Source of the DNA: Paragyromitra xinjiangensis
Taxonomy: Eukaryota > Ascomycota > Pezizomycetes > Pezizales > Discinaceae
DNA: 64,000 nt
Assembly: GCA_038503065.1 (NCBI GenBank)
Contig: JBCAMK010000007.1
Location: 868,001 to 932,000, forward strand
Direction of reading: 5' to 3'
Below are positions 1 through 11,864 of the stretch, in pieces. The notes under the pieces are model-generated. The model saw only the letters and a list, made by a program, of their open reading frames with translations, was not told the DNA's origin and searched no databases. A program made the position numbers and the translations under genes. Every line of letters begins with the position of its first letter. Position 1 is the stretch's first letter.

Positions 1-121
1 GTCCCTTGACTGTCTCGAGCTGCGACTTCCACTCGGCCATATTTGAGCAGGGCCCATGGGATACAGTTTGAGCATCGGCGATAGACATTTTAGCGAGTTT
101 ATCTGTGGTTTCAGAGGCCAT
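1..121 (-). CDS. 5' end of an unidentified gene, cut by the window edge
   Basis: On the minus strand an ATG at 121 opens a frame that runs off the left edge (40 full codons, starting MASETTDKLAKMSIAD). The frame is stop-free. Upstream of the ATG (positions 122-240 read on the minus strand) is a C/T- and CAA-rich stretch typical of fungal 5' leaders, which is why I accept this start. A second in-frame ATG lies at codon 12. No domain is visible in the fragment, so no function is proposed. It is transcribed away from ALG1, whose 3' end lies about 410 bp to the right. Confidence 0.6.
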   Translation of the reverse strand, partial: MASETTDKLAKMSIADAQTVSHGPCSNMAEWKSQLETVKG

Positions 122-529
122 GAGCCGAGGCGATGAGAGAGATGAGGATTTCCCTTGAGATGAGCAAACAAGGGAGCGAACGAGTTTTGGTGTTTAGGAT
201 TTGGCGGGGTTGGGAGGGGTTGTTGCTTGGGTTGCACAGGTGGGGCTGATAGATCTACGCTAAGCTACTGTACACGTGAGACAGGGTCTTTCGCTGCATA
301 AGAAATGATTCGACCTGGCCTTGGGATACTTGTTAGAGTCGGAGGATCTTCATACACTACTGTATAGATTTGAGACTGGAGGGCTATTCCCCTGGATTGC
401 CTTCTACACGGGTCTCCAACACGAAGACCATGAGTCCGTCGCAAATCGATAGAAACTATTAAAAACGAATATGCCAATGCTGTAAATCCCCAAACTTTCG
501 CCTAATTAAGTGCTTATGAAAAACCAAAA
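122..529. other. Spacer: promoter of the left-edge gene and 3' flank of ALG1
   Basis: No credible gene. The minus-strand C/T-rich leader of the left-edge gene occupies roughly 122-240, and a CACGTG E-box lies at 273-278. A 70-codon minus-strand open frame at 265-477 has no recognisable content and is treated as chance. Confidence 0.5.
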
Positions 530-2026
530 TCATGCCTTCCCAAGCCCAAAAACCGGCGCTGCAATCTTGTCCCAATTCTCGTCCCACCGATCATGCGTCT
601 CCCTCATTGCTCCCATCTTCAGTCTCTCCAACTCCCTCGAATTCGGGTCAAATAATCTCTGGATGAAATGTCAGCCAGCTAATCCTGCTATAATTCTCTT
701 TCTTAGGCTGAACTCACCACTAGCATATCCCCTAAACCATCTCCATCTTTAAACACAACTCCATTCTCTCCATCCTTCACTAACTCTGCCAACGCCATAA
801 ATCCATATGCTGCCACTGGCACACCTACCCCAAATAGGTCCACCACCTTCATCGGCAGATCCACCCCACTTGTGCTCGTGTGAAGAGACACACCTAGGTC
901 TGCGCACGCAATCATCTTCGGATAGTCTTCCGCCTCTAGCCACACACTCTCGACAGTAACATACTGGAACTCCAACTTCTCGATAGTTGCCATGTATCCA
1001 TCCTTCAACGGCCCCTTTCCGGTTATGATCGCAAGAATAGCAGGGACAGAACCAGGTTTAAGAAAGTTTGCGCCACCCGCGTGACGGTCATATGCAAGAA
1101 GAGCAGCAAGAAGGATCGAAAAGTCTTCGTCGGCAGTCCAAGAGGTCGACGAAATAAGGAGCTTAGTTCGAGAGTTCTCGATAGCAGCGGAGTGTGGAGC
1201 AGTGACAGGGTGAGATTCGAGGAATTCCTTCTGTGTACGGGCGTCAAGAGGGGCGAAGTGTGCTGGGGGACGGTCGTAGAGTGTTTTGACGGGCGCTCGG
1301 ATACCCATTCCGTCCTTTAGGACCTTGCCCATGGAATTCGTGACGACGAAGTTTGCGTGTGCACCCCTTCCGAATATCTTTTCATAGAACTTGCAGAACC
1401 AGACGATCGGGTGCTCGTCGAGCTTCATTTGTAGGACGCTCCAGCCAAAATTGTGCCAGTCAATCACAACCTTGAAGCGACGGAGTCGACCAATGAGTTG
1501 AGCCACGAGAAGGGTTGGTATTGCCGGGGGATTCTGGAGGAGAATATGGGTTGCTGATGGGGGGATGATGTAGAGTAGTAGGTACAACAGTGACGTAAAC
1601 TGGAAGAATGCTTTGAACGGCGCAAACAAAATAAACCCAATCGGTGTAGAAGTATTAAGGAACTTTGGCGGTGGTGGAAGAGGATAGATGTTTATATTCT
1701 TATCCTCCAGTATCTCCGGTCGGGGCAGTGATTCTGATTCTAATGTGAGCATGGTTTCGGGGGAGCTTCAAACATATGGTGTAGAAATAATACACACCCT
1801 CATATCCTACAAAATCCACAGTCCCACCATTCCGTGCTATCGATAAGCAATGATACTGCATCCTTGGGCTTCGGCCAATATCCCCTAGTACCAACACCAC
1901 CACCCGAGCTTTCTCATCTTTCGACAGAACGTGTCGTGTAGGCAGACACATCAACATAACGGTGAACGCCATAGAGAAGAACAGAAGGGGAGTTCCCCAG
2001 ACTTCGACAAAAGTGTTTATATCCAT
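530..2026 (-). CDS. ALG1: ALG1, chitobiosyldiphosphodolichol beta-mannosyltransferase
   Basis: Adds the first mannose (from GDP-Man) to dolichol-PP-GlcNAc2 on the cytosolic face of the ER, in N-glycan precursor assembly (GT33 family). Three exons on the minus strand: 2026-1798, 1739-718, 658-530, giving 459 aa, close to the usual 450-460. An N-terminal membrane anchor (about residues 10-28, [16 protein letters not shown]) is followed by [17 protein letters not shown], the Alg1 N-terminal signature. [25 protein letters not shown] and the C-terminal [20 protein letters not shown] are also characteristic. The last exon encodes [16 protein letters not shown], the family's C-terminal block; without it the protein would end early in intron sequence. 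Splice sites are GTGTGT..TTAG and GTGAGT..CCAG. Divergent from SPB1 across a 430 bp shared promoter. Confidence 0.95.
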
Positions 2027-2456
2027 CCTGGAGAGCGCGACCTGTGCCGCAGAAGATGAGGGGATATCGAGCAGAAGAAGCCGTTAGGAGATCCGGGAGT
2101 CTGTAAATGGAGCTATGTTTAACACCCGACCCAAAGAATCCCTCCGATGGAACGTTTCGCAAAACAAGAATAGATATCGCGAAGGAACCAATCTGTAGCC
2201 CAGGAGATATTCACCGTAGTGTTTGCGGGGCCGCCGGACCGGAAGGGTGATGAATAGGGAGGTCAGGTAGCCAATGTCAGCGCGCAGTGACCGCTGCACC
2301 GTTGGGGCTGCGTTACTTTAAGCCTCATTCTTGGCGCACACTAACTCCACGAAATCTTGGCAACGAAAGAAAAAAAGAACCTCCGTTCTATCTAGAGATT
2401 CTCTCCAACCCCACCATACGCAGAATACCCCCACCGGCTTCGTCTGTCTTTCCGCA
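2027..2456. promoter_or_regulatory. Shared divergent promoter of ALG1 and SPB1
   Basis: The 430 bp lie between the two divergent start codons and contain no credible gene. The SPB1 leader just before 2457 is C-rich (runs of CCAACC and ACCCCCACC), as is usual for fungal leaders. I see no clear TATA box. Confidence 0.5.
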
Positions 2457-5274
2457 ATGGCCATTCAAAAGAAGGTTAATTTCAATCCCTATTGTGCATA
2501 AAAACCGAATTAATTACTGACTGGACTCATCCTAATAGCACGGAAAAGGTCGTCTCGATAAATGGTGAATATTCCTCTCACCTCCGAACCCAAAAGCTCC
2601 ATCCTTCAAACCTCCCAATGCTAACCCACACATAGGTATAAGCTCGCTAAACAAAAGGGCTACCGAGCCCGTGCCGCCTTCAAGTTAATTCAGCTCAACA
2701 AGAAATACAACTTCCTCGAGAAATCCAAAGTACTAATCGATCTCTGTGCCGCCCCCGGCTCCTGGTGTCAAGTCGCCGCAGAATGCATGCCCGTGAACTC
2801 TCTCATCATTGGTGTAGATCTTGCACCCATCAAAGCTATCCCTAAGGTTATCTCATTCCAGTCCGACATTACTACCGATAAATGTCGAGCGACAATTCGA
2901 ACCCATTTAAAATCGTGGAAGGCGGATACAGTCCTTCATGATGGTGCGCCGAATGTTGGTACTGCGTGGGTGCAGGATGCGTTCACACAGGCGGAGCTTG
3001 TGCTACAGTCTTTGAAGCTGGCTACAGAATTCTTGAATGAGGGGGGGACATTCGTAACAAAGGTGTTTAGGTCTCGCGATTTCAATAACCTTATGTGGGT
3101 GTTCAATCAACTGTTCACAAAAGTCGAGGCCACAAAACCACCGTCTTCTCGTGCTGTCTCTGCTGAGATCTTCGTTGTCTGCCGTGGATACAAAGCCCCT
3201 AAACGGGTTGACCCCAAGTTCTTAGACCCCAGAACGGTGTTTGAGGAGCTCCCAGACCCGACGCCAAACAATGAAGCAAAGGTGTTTAATCCTGAGATCA
3301 AGAAGAGGAAGAGGGACGGTTACGAGGAGGGCGATTATCTGCAATTCAAGGAAGTACCCGTAAATGAGTTCATCGAGACTACGGACCCAATCCAGATGCT
3401 AGGAAGTTTAAATAGGCTGTCATTCGTGGAAAAGAAAGGTGGGGATTTGGCAATTGCGGCGATATCAAAACTACCGGAGACGACAGTTGAAATTCGAAAT
3501 TGTTGTCAAGATCTGAAGGTTTTAGGGAGGAAGGAGTTTAAACATTTGCTCAAGTGGCGACTTTCAGTGCGGGAAAAGGTATAATTCACTCTACATTCTA
3601 AAATAGCTATAATACTAATCTACACAACACAGTTCGGCCTCGCCGTCAAAAAGGCTACCGACAAAGACGCCGTCGAAACTGCTGAAGTAGCACCCATGGA
3701 CGAAGAACTCCAAATCGAAGAAGACCTGCAGCGTCTAAGAGAGAAAGAGTCTGGTGAAAAGAAACGTGCCAAAAGGCGTGAAAACGAGCGTAAACAGAAA
3801 GAAATTGTGCGTCTACAGCTACATATGACCACCCCTATGGAAATCGGACAGGAGCAACACTGGGACTCTATGTTTGGCCTTAAAGTAGTAGACAAGGCTG
3901 GTGTGTTGGAGAATGTGGCTAAGGGGAAGATGAACGTGGTAGTTGAGGAGGATGATAGGAAGAGGAAGGATCTAGATATGGGGGATGCAGAGGAGGTGAC
4001 GGATGATGAGGCAGATCGATTGGAGGAAGAACTAGACGGGCTGTGAGTTATTACCTCTAAATTTCGGACTTTAAGACTTTAGCTAATTTTTTCTGGGTGA
4101 TAATAGGTACGAACAATACCGTGAAAAGAAGGCAGAGACGGATGCTAAGTATAAAGCTAAGAAAGCACGACAAGAGCACGAAGACGGCGAATGGCACGGC
4201 ATTGAAGAAAATGGTGACAGTAGTGATGACGAAGTCGTTGCCGACGGTGTTGAGAGCAGCGATGACGATGACAGTGAAGATGAGGATGGCGAGAAAAAGG
4301 ATAAGCTGGTGACGACCCTGGATGACGGACATGTGAAGGGCAAAAACGGCCTTAGCAAAAAAGCAGCTATGTTTTTCGACCAGGACATCTTCGCTGATAT
4401 CGATCAAGACGCCGGAGAAGAGGGTGAGGAATCCGAAATTGAAGATGAGGATGAAGACGAGGAAATGGAAGAAGTAGATGGTCAACTTGATGCAAGTGAT
4501 GAGGAAATGATCGACGGCGAAGTCGAAGAAGCTGAAGGCTCCGAAGACGGCTTTGAGACCGAGGAAGAAGATGAGTGGGAGGATGATGGTATTGAAATCG
4601 TTAAGGGTAGTAGAGATGAACACTGGGACTCCAATGATCTTCCCGTCAAGAACGGCAAACTCGGTATTTTCTCTTCCTTCCTTGCCACTAGGGTTAGGGT
4701 TTTGCTAATTATCAGTATAGACATCAACATCATCACCGCCGAAGCCATGACTCTTGCGCAACGTATCGCTTCTGGCAAAAAAGCCAAAATCGATATTATC
4801 GACGATAACTTCAACAAATTCTCCTTCCGCGACAAAGATGGGCTCCCCGACTGGTTCCTTGATGACGAAAACCAGCACTCAAAACCGCAGCGCCCTATCA
4901 CTGCAGCAGGTGCCGCGGCCATCAAAGAGAAGATGCGGGCTCTCAATGCAAGACCTATCAAGAAGGTTCAAGAGGCGAAAGACAGAAAGAAATTTAAGGC
5001 TGCGCAGAGGCTCGAGAAACTACGGAAGAAGAGCGCACTTATGGCAGATGAGGATGGCGTTACGGAGAAGGATAAGGCGCAGAGTATCGCGAAGTTGATG
5101 GCGAAAGCTGGGAAGAAGAAGCCGAAAAAGCAGGTTAAAGTCGTAGTTGCAAGAGGTGGGAATAAGGGGCAGGGAAGGCCGAAGGGCGTGAAGGGTAAAT
5201 ACAAGATTGTTGATGCGAGATTGAAGAAGGATGTCAGGGCACAGAAGAGGACGGCGAAGAAAAATAAGAAGTGA
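2457..5274 (+). CDS. SPB1: SPB1, 27S pre-rRNA 2'-O-methyltransferase (60S biogenesis)
   Basis: Nucleolar SAM-dependent enzyme that 2'-O-methylates a guanosine in the A-loop of 25S/27S rRNA and is needed for 60S maturation. Six exons: 2457-2474, 2539-2564, 2636-3578, 3633-4042, 4107-4663, 4721-5274, giving 835 aa (yeast 841). The first two coding exons are only 18 and 26 nt. Residues about 22-31 read [10 protein letters not shown] and residues 48-60 hold the SAM motif [13 protein letters not shown]. The RrmJ-type K-D-K-E tetrad is visible at about K31, D117 (in HDGAPN), K157 (in FVTKVFRS) and E192 (in AEIFVV). The middle is coiled and strongly acidic; the C-terminus is basic (KKPKKQ and RTAKKNKK), as in the family. 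The fifth intron (4664-4720) is 57 nt, in frame and stop-free, but splicing is required to give the conserved [13 protein letters not shown] block. Confidence 0.95.
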
Positions 5275-5668
5275 TGAGCGATGTAAACGGGAGTACAGTC
5301 AGATAATGTGTATATTTGTATGGTATGGAGCGACACAAAAAATTCGAGATTCCCCTGAGCCTTAGTAGTGTTTTTGTAGCTAAGCTGCACACTCATGTTA
5401 ATCCCGTTTCCGCTGAGTTGCGTCGCAAGTGAGATTTGGTGATTGTGAGTGTCCGTCAAAACCTAACCCTGGATCGTTATCTAATCAATCTAATCTCAGA
5501 GCCTCAACACCAAAGGAAAAAAATTAAAAACTTCTTGTTTTCAGATCTTCGACCGCCGGTAGTACCATTGAACCCCAAAGCTTCAGGAGGAGCTGTTCTG
5601 TTCTGCGCAACTTCATCTGAAGGCTGCCAATTGTCCAATTCCATTGGCACACCCGAAATACCTTCACC
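5275..5668. promoter_or_regulatory. SPB1 3' flank and UTP21 promoter/leader
   Basis: No gene. A CCTAACCCT motif near 5461 resembles the telomere-repeat/AACCCTA boxes known from some fungal ribosome-related promoters; its role here is inference. Just before the UTP21 start are two CCAAT words (5627-5631, 5635-5639) and an inverted ATTGG (5643-5647). Confidence 0.4.
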
Positions 5669-8600
5669 ATGGCTCCTAATAAACGTCAGCGCACTTCTGA
5701 GAAGAAGTCGCCTGCTGTTGGTGGGAGATTTGTTGCAGCAAATGCTCACGCCCCTCCACCTGCTCCACCAGCACATTCAAGAATTCTAGCTCCATTTCGA
5801 GTTTGCATCCCTTTCACCCCACTAGAATGGCCGTACATTCCTACAAATACTCACAATTTTATCTTTTATAGGCTCTTGGTCATATTACTTCCACTACTGC
5901 GCCAGCAACCCCATTCGCTCTTCTTCCACTAGGCAAGACTTTCCAAATCACGACAGCCCTCTCAAATACCCTCCAAACCTATGATGTGCGGCGTCTCAAT
6001 CTCCTCTTCGTCTCCTCTCCTGCCACCCCCGGCACAATCCGCCGAATTGTCGCTCACAAGGATGTTGTGTACACTGCTTTCGACGATGCGCTCATCCACG
6101 TCTGGATCTTTAAGAGAGGGAAGAAGATCGGTGAACTTGAGCCCGTAAGGACACAAGAGAGCGGTGGGAAACGGGATGGAAGGTGGCGGGAGTTGCTGGT
6201 GTTTGGAGAATGGGTTGTTGGTGCATTTGATTGGGGATTGGTCGTGTGGAAAAGGGAGACGGGAGAGGTTTATACAGAGATTGAAGTAGCTGCTGCTGGA
6301 AGTGGGGGAGAGGTTACTGCAGTTTTACATCCGAGTACCTTTTTGAATAAGATTGTGGTTGCGAGAATGGATGGTGTGCTTGAAATCTGGAATGTCAAAA
6401 CTAGGTATGACCACAACCTAGTACCATATCTCGCGGTTTTTATAGCTAACATAAATCTCTCCATAGTAAAAAAATCTACACTATCCTTTCACCCTTGCCG
6501 GCTCCAGCGACGCCCACAAAATCAACACCCGCCATAACATGCCTTGTCCAAACTCCAGCTATCGCTGTTCTGGCCGTCGGATACTCCACTGGAGAGGTAC
6601 ATCTTCACAATATTCTCACCGATACCCCACTATTTACCCTCAATTCCTCCACCCTGGGAAGTATTGCGGCCTCGTCTCGTGGGAGGAAGCGGGTAACGAG
6701 TCTTTCGTTCTGTACAGATCCCACAGTTGGCGCGGGGAAAACAAAGCGAGAAGGAGAGGGAGGTGGAAAGGTGCTTGCAGTTGGAGACGACGATGGAGAT
6801 GTCACACTCTGGAATTTAAAGAAACGGAAAGTTGTTGGTGTCATGAGAAATGTACATGAGGGTCTTTCAGGTGGAGGTGTAATTGTAGAGTGGTTGGCTG
6901 GCCAAAATGTGCTCATAACCAGCGGAGGGGATAACAGCGTTAAGGTATTAATTTCATTAACCGTTCATTTTGCTTTAAGAGCCTGTGATACTTACTCTTT
7001 TACTCCTCAGGAATGGATCTTCGATTCACCCCACACCACGCTTCCTCGTATCCTTCGCTCCCGCTCAGGCCATTCGCAGCCCATCACAAATCTCGTCTTC
7101 TTCTCTCCAGCAAACTCTCACTTCCTCCTTTCCTCATCCCTCGACCGCTCCTTCTGGGCCCTCTCTCTTCGAAATGACGCCCAATCTTTCGAATTCTCTC
7201 AAGGTAGCGCTGTCAAAAAAGTTGCAAAAGCCGCAAAACATAATCCTACGACCACATCACTGGCAAACGCCATAGCCGAGGCCAAAGCCGGGCCCATAAC
7301 CTGCATTGCTACATCCTCCGGCGAAGATGGTGCTGGTAGTGCGGGAAGAGAATGGGAAGGTGTAGTTACAGGCCATAGAGGCGAGAGAGCAGCAAGGTGC
7401 TGGAACTTCCAAAATAAAAAAGTCGGACGATGGATTCTCGAGACTAAAGATGGAGGTGAGGTGAAGAGCGTGGCTATCTCTGCGTGTGGGACTTTTGCGT
7501 TTCTGGGTTCGAGTAATGGCGGGATCGACATGTATAATCTTCAGAGTGGGATCCACAGACGTCGCTTTCCAGAACCATTGACAGCTGCACAAGCCAAACA
7601 GCTGAAAGGCCAGGATCCAGCCAAGTTGAGCATGGCCGGGAGAGGAAAACATACGAAAGCTGTCACAGGAATGGTGACTGATTCTCTGAATCGCGTCGTT
7701 ATCTCTACGTCGCTAGACGGGAAGATTAAGTTCTGGGAGTTCACGACTGGGATCCTCCTTCACGAGATCAACTGGGAAAGTTTCACTGCGATCACCAGGG
7801 CTAAGTTGCATCGCCATTCGGATCTTCTCGCGGTTTCATGCGATGATCTATGTATTCGAGTTGTGGATGTTGAGACTCGGAAGGTCGTTCGTGAGCTGTG
7901 GGGTGCTGCGGGCAGGATTAGCGACTTCTGCTTCTCGAACGATGGGCGCTGGATACTTGGAGCTTCTACGGATAGTGTTATTAGGGTGTGGGATTTGCCG
8001 ACAGGGCATTTGATTGATGGAGTCAGGACAAAGAGTATAGTTACCGCCATGGCATTCTCGGGGACTGGAGAGTTTTTGGCAACAGCGCATGTTGACAGTA
8101 TTGGCGTGAATTTATGGTAAGATTCTGCACTCGGTAATTACTTGTAATTCTATCTTACTTATATCTTTGCAACACAGGACAAATCGAACATTGTTTAAAC
8201 ATGTTCCTACACGGCACATGAAGGAAGAAGAGATCGTGGATATCACTTCTCCCACTGTTTCAGGAGAAGGTGGTACTGGTGTTATTGAGGCATCCTTCGA
8301 AACAGATCCGGGGACCGAGGAAGACAGTACCGGAGTCTACACAACTGCCGACCAACTGAGCGAGAAGCTGTTGACTATGTCCCTGGTCCCGCGAGCGAGG
8401 TGGCAGACATTGTTAAACTTGGACGTCATCAAAGTATATTACTTCCCAGCCCTCACTCCTACTTAAAAGTAAGATACTAATAAATTCCATTCAGCAACGT
8501 AATAAACCCAAAGAAGCTCCCAAAGCTCCCGAAAAGGCACCATTCTTCCTGCCTTCTCCCACAGACAAGGCCACCCCTCTCGCACTTACAGCTACCGAGA

Positions 8601-9055
8601 CCAAAGACGAAGCGGCTACTGCAGCAGCTCTCGAAGCCGAGAGATCCCGCGTAATGCGCATGTCCCGCAACACCGGAGAAAGTGACTTCACACGTCTTCT
8701 ACGTGATGCCGAAGGGGATTACAGCGCATTCCTAAACCATCTGAAAACGCTCCCACCTTCGTCTGCAGATCTGGAGATACGCAGCTTGCAGGCCGATGAA
8801 TTAATTCCATTTGTAGATGCATTGACACAGAGGATGAGGACTAAGAGGGATTATGAACTAGTGCAGACGTGGATTAATGTCTTTTTAAAATGTCATAGTG
8901 AGGCGATTGTTGATGACTTTAGTGGTGACGAGGGGAGGGGTCTGAGACAGGCGTTGGGAGAGTGGTCTGTTGAGCAAAAGAGGGAAGCAAGTAGATTAGC
9001 AGAACTTGTTGGGTATTGTGCGGGAGTTGGTGAGTTTTTGAGGAGTGGACGGTAG
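5669..9055 (+). CDS. UTP21: UTP21 (WDR36), SSU processome WD-repeat protein
   Basis: Component of the UTP-B module of the small-subunit processome, acting in nucleolar 18S rRNA processing. Six exons: 5669-5800, 5872-6404, 6467-6944, 7011-8116, 8178-8433, 8495-9055, giving 1021 aa (human WDR36 about 950, yeast 939). After a basic N-terminus, ILAPFRALGHIT begins a double WD40 propeller (about residues 40-750) with many WD-type ends such as VLEIWNVKT, DVTLWNLKK, IKFWEFTTG and VIRVWDLPTG. The Utp21 C-terminal domain covers about 770-1021 and includes LVPRARWQTLLNLDVI and ELVQTWINVFLKCH. The third intron (6945-7010, 66 nt) is stop-free and in frame, so an unspliced reading adds 22 residues. It lies head-to-tail after SPB1, another ribosome biogenesis gene. 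Confidence 0.95.
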
Positions 9056-9845
9056 GGAAATTAGCTGGGTGGTGAGATGTCTTGATATTTGGGGCGAAAA
9101 AGTTACGATTTTTGTATAGCACGAGTTTATCCGTTGAAGGGTACATATCAGTACTCGTAGTAAATAAAGATCGATGTGAATTTTCGGCGATCCCTACAAT
9201 TTCCCATATCCTCATCTATCCCGACCCGTCTCCCCACTACTGCCCACAGGCCTTAGTATTTGTAGACTTCCAATTCTTAGCCGGGTATCCGGGAATGCAG
9301 GAGCCGCCTCTAAGGACTGATGAAGGGCGTCCCTTACCGATCAGGTTATTTTATCCCCAATACTAATTCACATGGTCAAATCTGTCGAGTGATTATCTAT
9401 GAAGAAGATCGACACACAAATCCAAGGCCATCATGATATAAGGTGCTAAACTTCAGCCTTAAACCCAACAGTAGTAGCTACAACAGTGAACGGTATAAAC
9501 TGCATGTACTCGCAGTCATCACGATACACATCACTGTTATCATTGATCAAGGTAGCAATTATGGTGGAATCGAATACTTACTCACCAGAATTTATTTCTA
9601 TCTCCGCCCTCTAGCAATTCCGCAATACACACATGCAGTCGTTTAGGAAATCCTATGTACTCTGTGTAGGGTCCGACGTTCCATAGCCACTAACTATTTG
9701 TGTAACATTCAAACTTTATCTTATCTTATCCGATCCCATCTATGCGGCTTAAAGAAATTCCCTCTCTCGAACATCAAGTCCACCACCACCTCCACCACAG
9801 TTCCCTCAACTTTCTGCTTCACACCACTGCAAACCGCAAGCTACA
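9056..9845. other. Spacer: UTP21 3' flank and mL53 promoter
   Basis: No gene recognised. Short frames at 9082-9366, 9443-9646 and 9698-9943 have no family features. A pyrimidine- and CCACC-rich leader at about 9760-9845 precedes the mL53 start. Confidence 0.4.
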
Positions 9846-10250
9846 ATGATAGTCCGCTACATCTCCAACGTGACCGTTGCATTCAATCCGTTCTCACCCC
9901 GTGCACGAACAGCTCGGTTATTTATGAGTCTTCTCCCGCCTGATGCGCGGACGATGATGAAGATCAATACGAAGGTTCTACCGAGGAATAGCGAGGAGGG
10001 AGGAAGCATTCATGTTATTTTTAGTAGGTTCCCTAGTTGACGTTTTTTGGACTTGTGGGGGGAAGCGGGGTGGGGGAAAGGAAAAATGATGGATGATGGA
10101 TGAGGATGGGGGTAGATGGCTAATGATGCTTAAACAGAGGACGGGAAGGAAGTGAAGCTGGATACGTCAAAAATGGGGATTTCAGATGTGGTGGAGGAGT
10201 GTGATCGGCATTCGAGGACGTTGCAGAGGAAGGATGCGTTGACGGGTTAA
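9846..10250 (+). CDS. MRPL44: Mitochondrial large-subunit ribosomal protein mL53 (Mrpl44)
   Basis: Small structural protein of the mitochondrial 54S ribosomal subunit, thioredoxin-like fold. Two exons, 9846-10023 and 10138-10250, joined by a GTAGGT..ACAG intron of 114 nt, give 96 aa (yeast Mrpl44 98 aa). The N-terminus MIVRYISNVTVAFNPFSP and ARTARLFMSLLPPDAR match the mL53 pattern of an initial beta strand, then NPF and an A-R-L helix. After splicing, IHVIFKDGKEVKLDTS restores the conserved F-K-D-G-K-E strand. The mature 3' exon is not detectable as a separate ATG-initiated frame. Convergent with EMC7. Confidence 0.85.
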
Positions 10251-10625
10251 GGATCGGATGAGAATGAGAAGGAAATGATTGGGAAACGGCTAGGAAGAAA
10301 CTCAGGAGATGGGAGAGGTGGCCTGGAGGGGTGTATATTATGGGCGATTGCATAAAAGGCAATGCCTTTGGCTCGCTACCAAACATATCAATTTGATTCT
10401 TGATATCCAAGTACGCTGCCGATATTATGGAGAAATTCACAGCGGAAAATACTGAAAAATTCGCAAAGTCGATTTGCGCTTGCGAGAGGAGCCATAGAAA
10501 CGCCAGAAACTTAAGGATATATCGCATCATAAGCATCCGTAATGATACATTAACATTACACCGAAGCCAACTCTTTACCTTTTCTAAAACAAAGTCTATA
10601 GAAATACACCCCCTTCCCTTAGGAA
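10251..10625. other. Convergent 3' spacer between mL53 and EMC7
   Basis: No gene. A 138-codon minus-strand frame (10120-10536) overlaps the mL53 exon antisense and has no family features; it is treated as chance. Confidence 0.4.
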
Positions 10626-11407
10626 CTAATTCCTCCTCCCCTTTCCTGATTGAGCAGGAGCCGGTGGATCTGGCGAAGACTTGCCGGCTAGAAAACTCGC
10701 AACATCGAAATTGCCCATCGGGTTGGCAGTATGCGCGGAGCCAACTTTGCGCTGTGACTCTTCGAACTCGGCTTTGAGTTCCGGATCCATTTTGTCGACA
10801 AGTTTTGGGAGACCAACAATGGCTACCAAGCTAACGATGGCGATAAGGATCATAGGGTTTGCGAGGAGCTTTGTGGGGTTGACTGTGGGGGAAATGTTAG
10901 TAGGCGTGGGAGGATGAGTAGGATGGGTAAACCTACAGCCTTCGCGAATGAGGTAGTAGTCGGCGGTACGTGCAGGTTGGAGTTCCTAATAATAAAACCA
11001 ACATGTTAAGATGCACTTCCAAACAATATTCAGAAACTCCAGCGGAGGATGCATACAATAGGATAGTTTTTCTTCTCCCCTATATTACTCCATTCATTCC
11101 CGCGGAACGTCGTGTGCACCTTCACATCCCCCGAGCGATCTACATCAACCCTCAGTGGGCCAAAAAGATGTGTTTGACACTGCACATCGAGCAGATACGA
11201 CCCCTCGGACACATTACGGAAGACAAACTTGTTGTCGCGCTGGATAAGCGTGCGTTTCGTTGTGCCGGAGGTGGTCAGGGTCAGTGACGTTGAGGGAGGG
11301 AGCAAGGCGGGATTTGGCAGGGGGTGGGAAGGCACGAAGGAGCCGTGGATGGTGAAGGCCGAGGCGATGGCGGAAAAGAACAGCGGGGCGAGGACGAGGA
11401 GTTTCAT
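10626..11407 (-). CDS. EMC7: EMC7, ER membrane protein complex subunit 7
   Basis: Subunit of the ER membrane protein complex, the insertase for tail-anchored and some multipass proteins (yeast Sop4/Emc7). Three minus-strand exons, 11407-11057, 10985-10937, 10882-10626, give 218 aa, typical for the family. Residues 1-17 (MKLLVLAPLFFSAIASA) form a signal peptide. A lumenal beta-sandwich follows (FTIHGSF, then NKFVFRNVSEGSYLLDVQC). TFRGNEW and the spliced ELQPARTADYYLIREGFNP precede a single membrane helix (about 145-165, ANPMILIAIVSLVAIVGLP) and a cytosolic KLVDKMDPELKAEFEESQR tail, all hallmarks of EMC7. The 49-nt middle exon is supported by the conserved YYLIREGF across its 3' junction. Divergent from the RS-rich gene. 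Confidence 0.92.
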
Positions 11408-11864
11408 GGTTGTGGGTGGTGAGCTTACAAAACCTCGAGGAGGATTTTGACTTGAAGGTAGAGCTTGTGAATCGTGGTCTCGGTAGTGGGTGAGTAAGCA
11501 AGACAAGGGGTGTGAAGATTCACGACAGCTCACTCGCGGGAATTGGAAGCAATTGATTGGGCAGAGGGAAAGGAGGAAAGGAGGACGGTTTGCGTGTATA
11601 TGTGTGCATGTGCGTGTGCGTGCGTGCGTGTATTCGGACGGGCCGACCGCCAGGCAGCGAAGTGGCCGCCAAGAAGGCCGGTTGCTTCAGTTTTCTGCTG
11701 TGCTGCACTCTCAACATCACAATTCGTCAAACAACGGTCTCCGCCTGTCTTTTGCTGCAACACGGATTCTCCCACCACCACACAACTACCTACAGCTCAG
11801 AGCGACAACCAACAACCAACAACAAATATACAAACAAAAAAAACCTCTCAAGTACATAATCACC
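11408..11864. promoter_or_regulatory. Divergent promoter of EMC7 and the RS-rich gene
   Basis: 457 bp between opposed start codons. It contains a perfect purine/pyrimidine alternation at 11591-11633 and a C/A-rich leader (ACCACCACAC, CAACCAACAA) directly before 11865. Short frames on both strands across the TG-rich tract encode low-complexity peptides and are not accepted as genes. Confidence 0.6.
11591..11633. repeat. 43-nt purine/pyrimidine alternating tract (Z-DNA type)
   Basis: From T11591 to T11633 every base alternates pyrimidine and purine without a break, mostly TG/CG/TA steps such as TGCGTGTGCGTGCGTGCG. It lies about 230 bp upstream of the RS-rich gene start and about 185 bp upstream of the EMC7 start. 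Confidence 0.9.
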
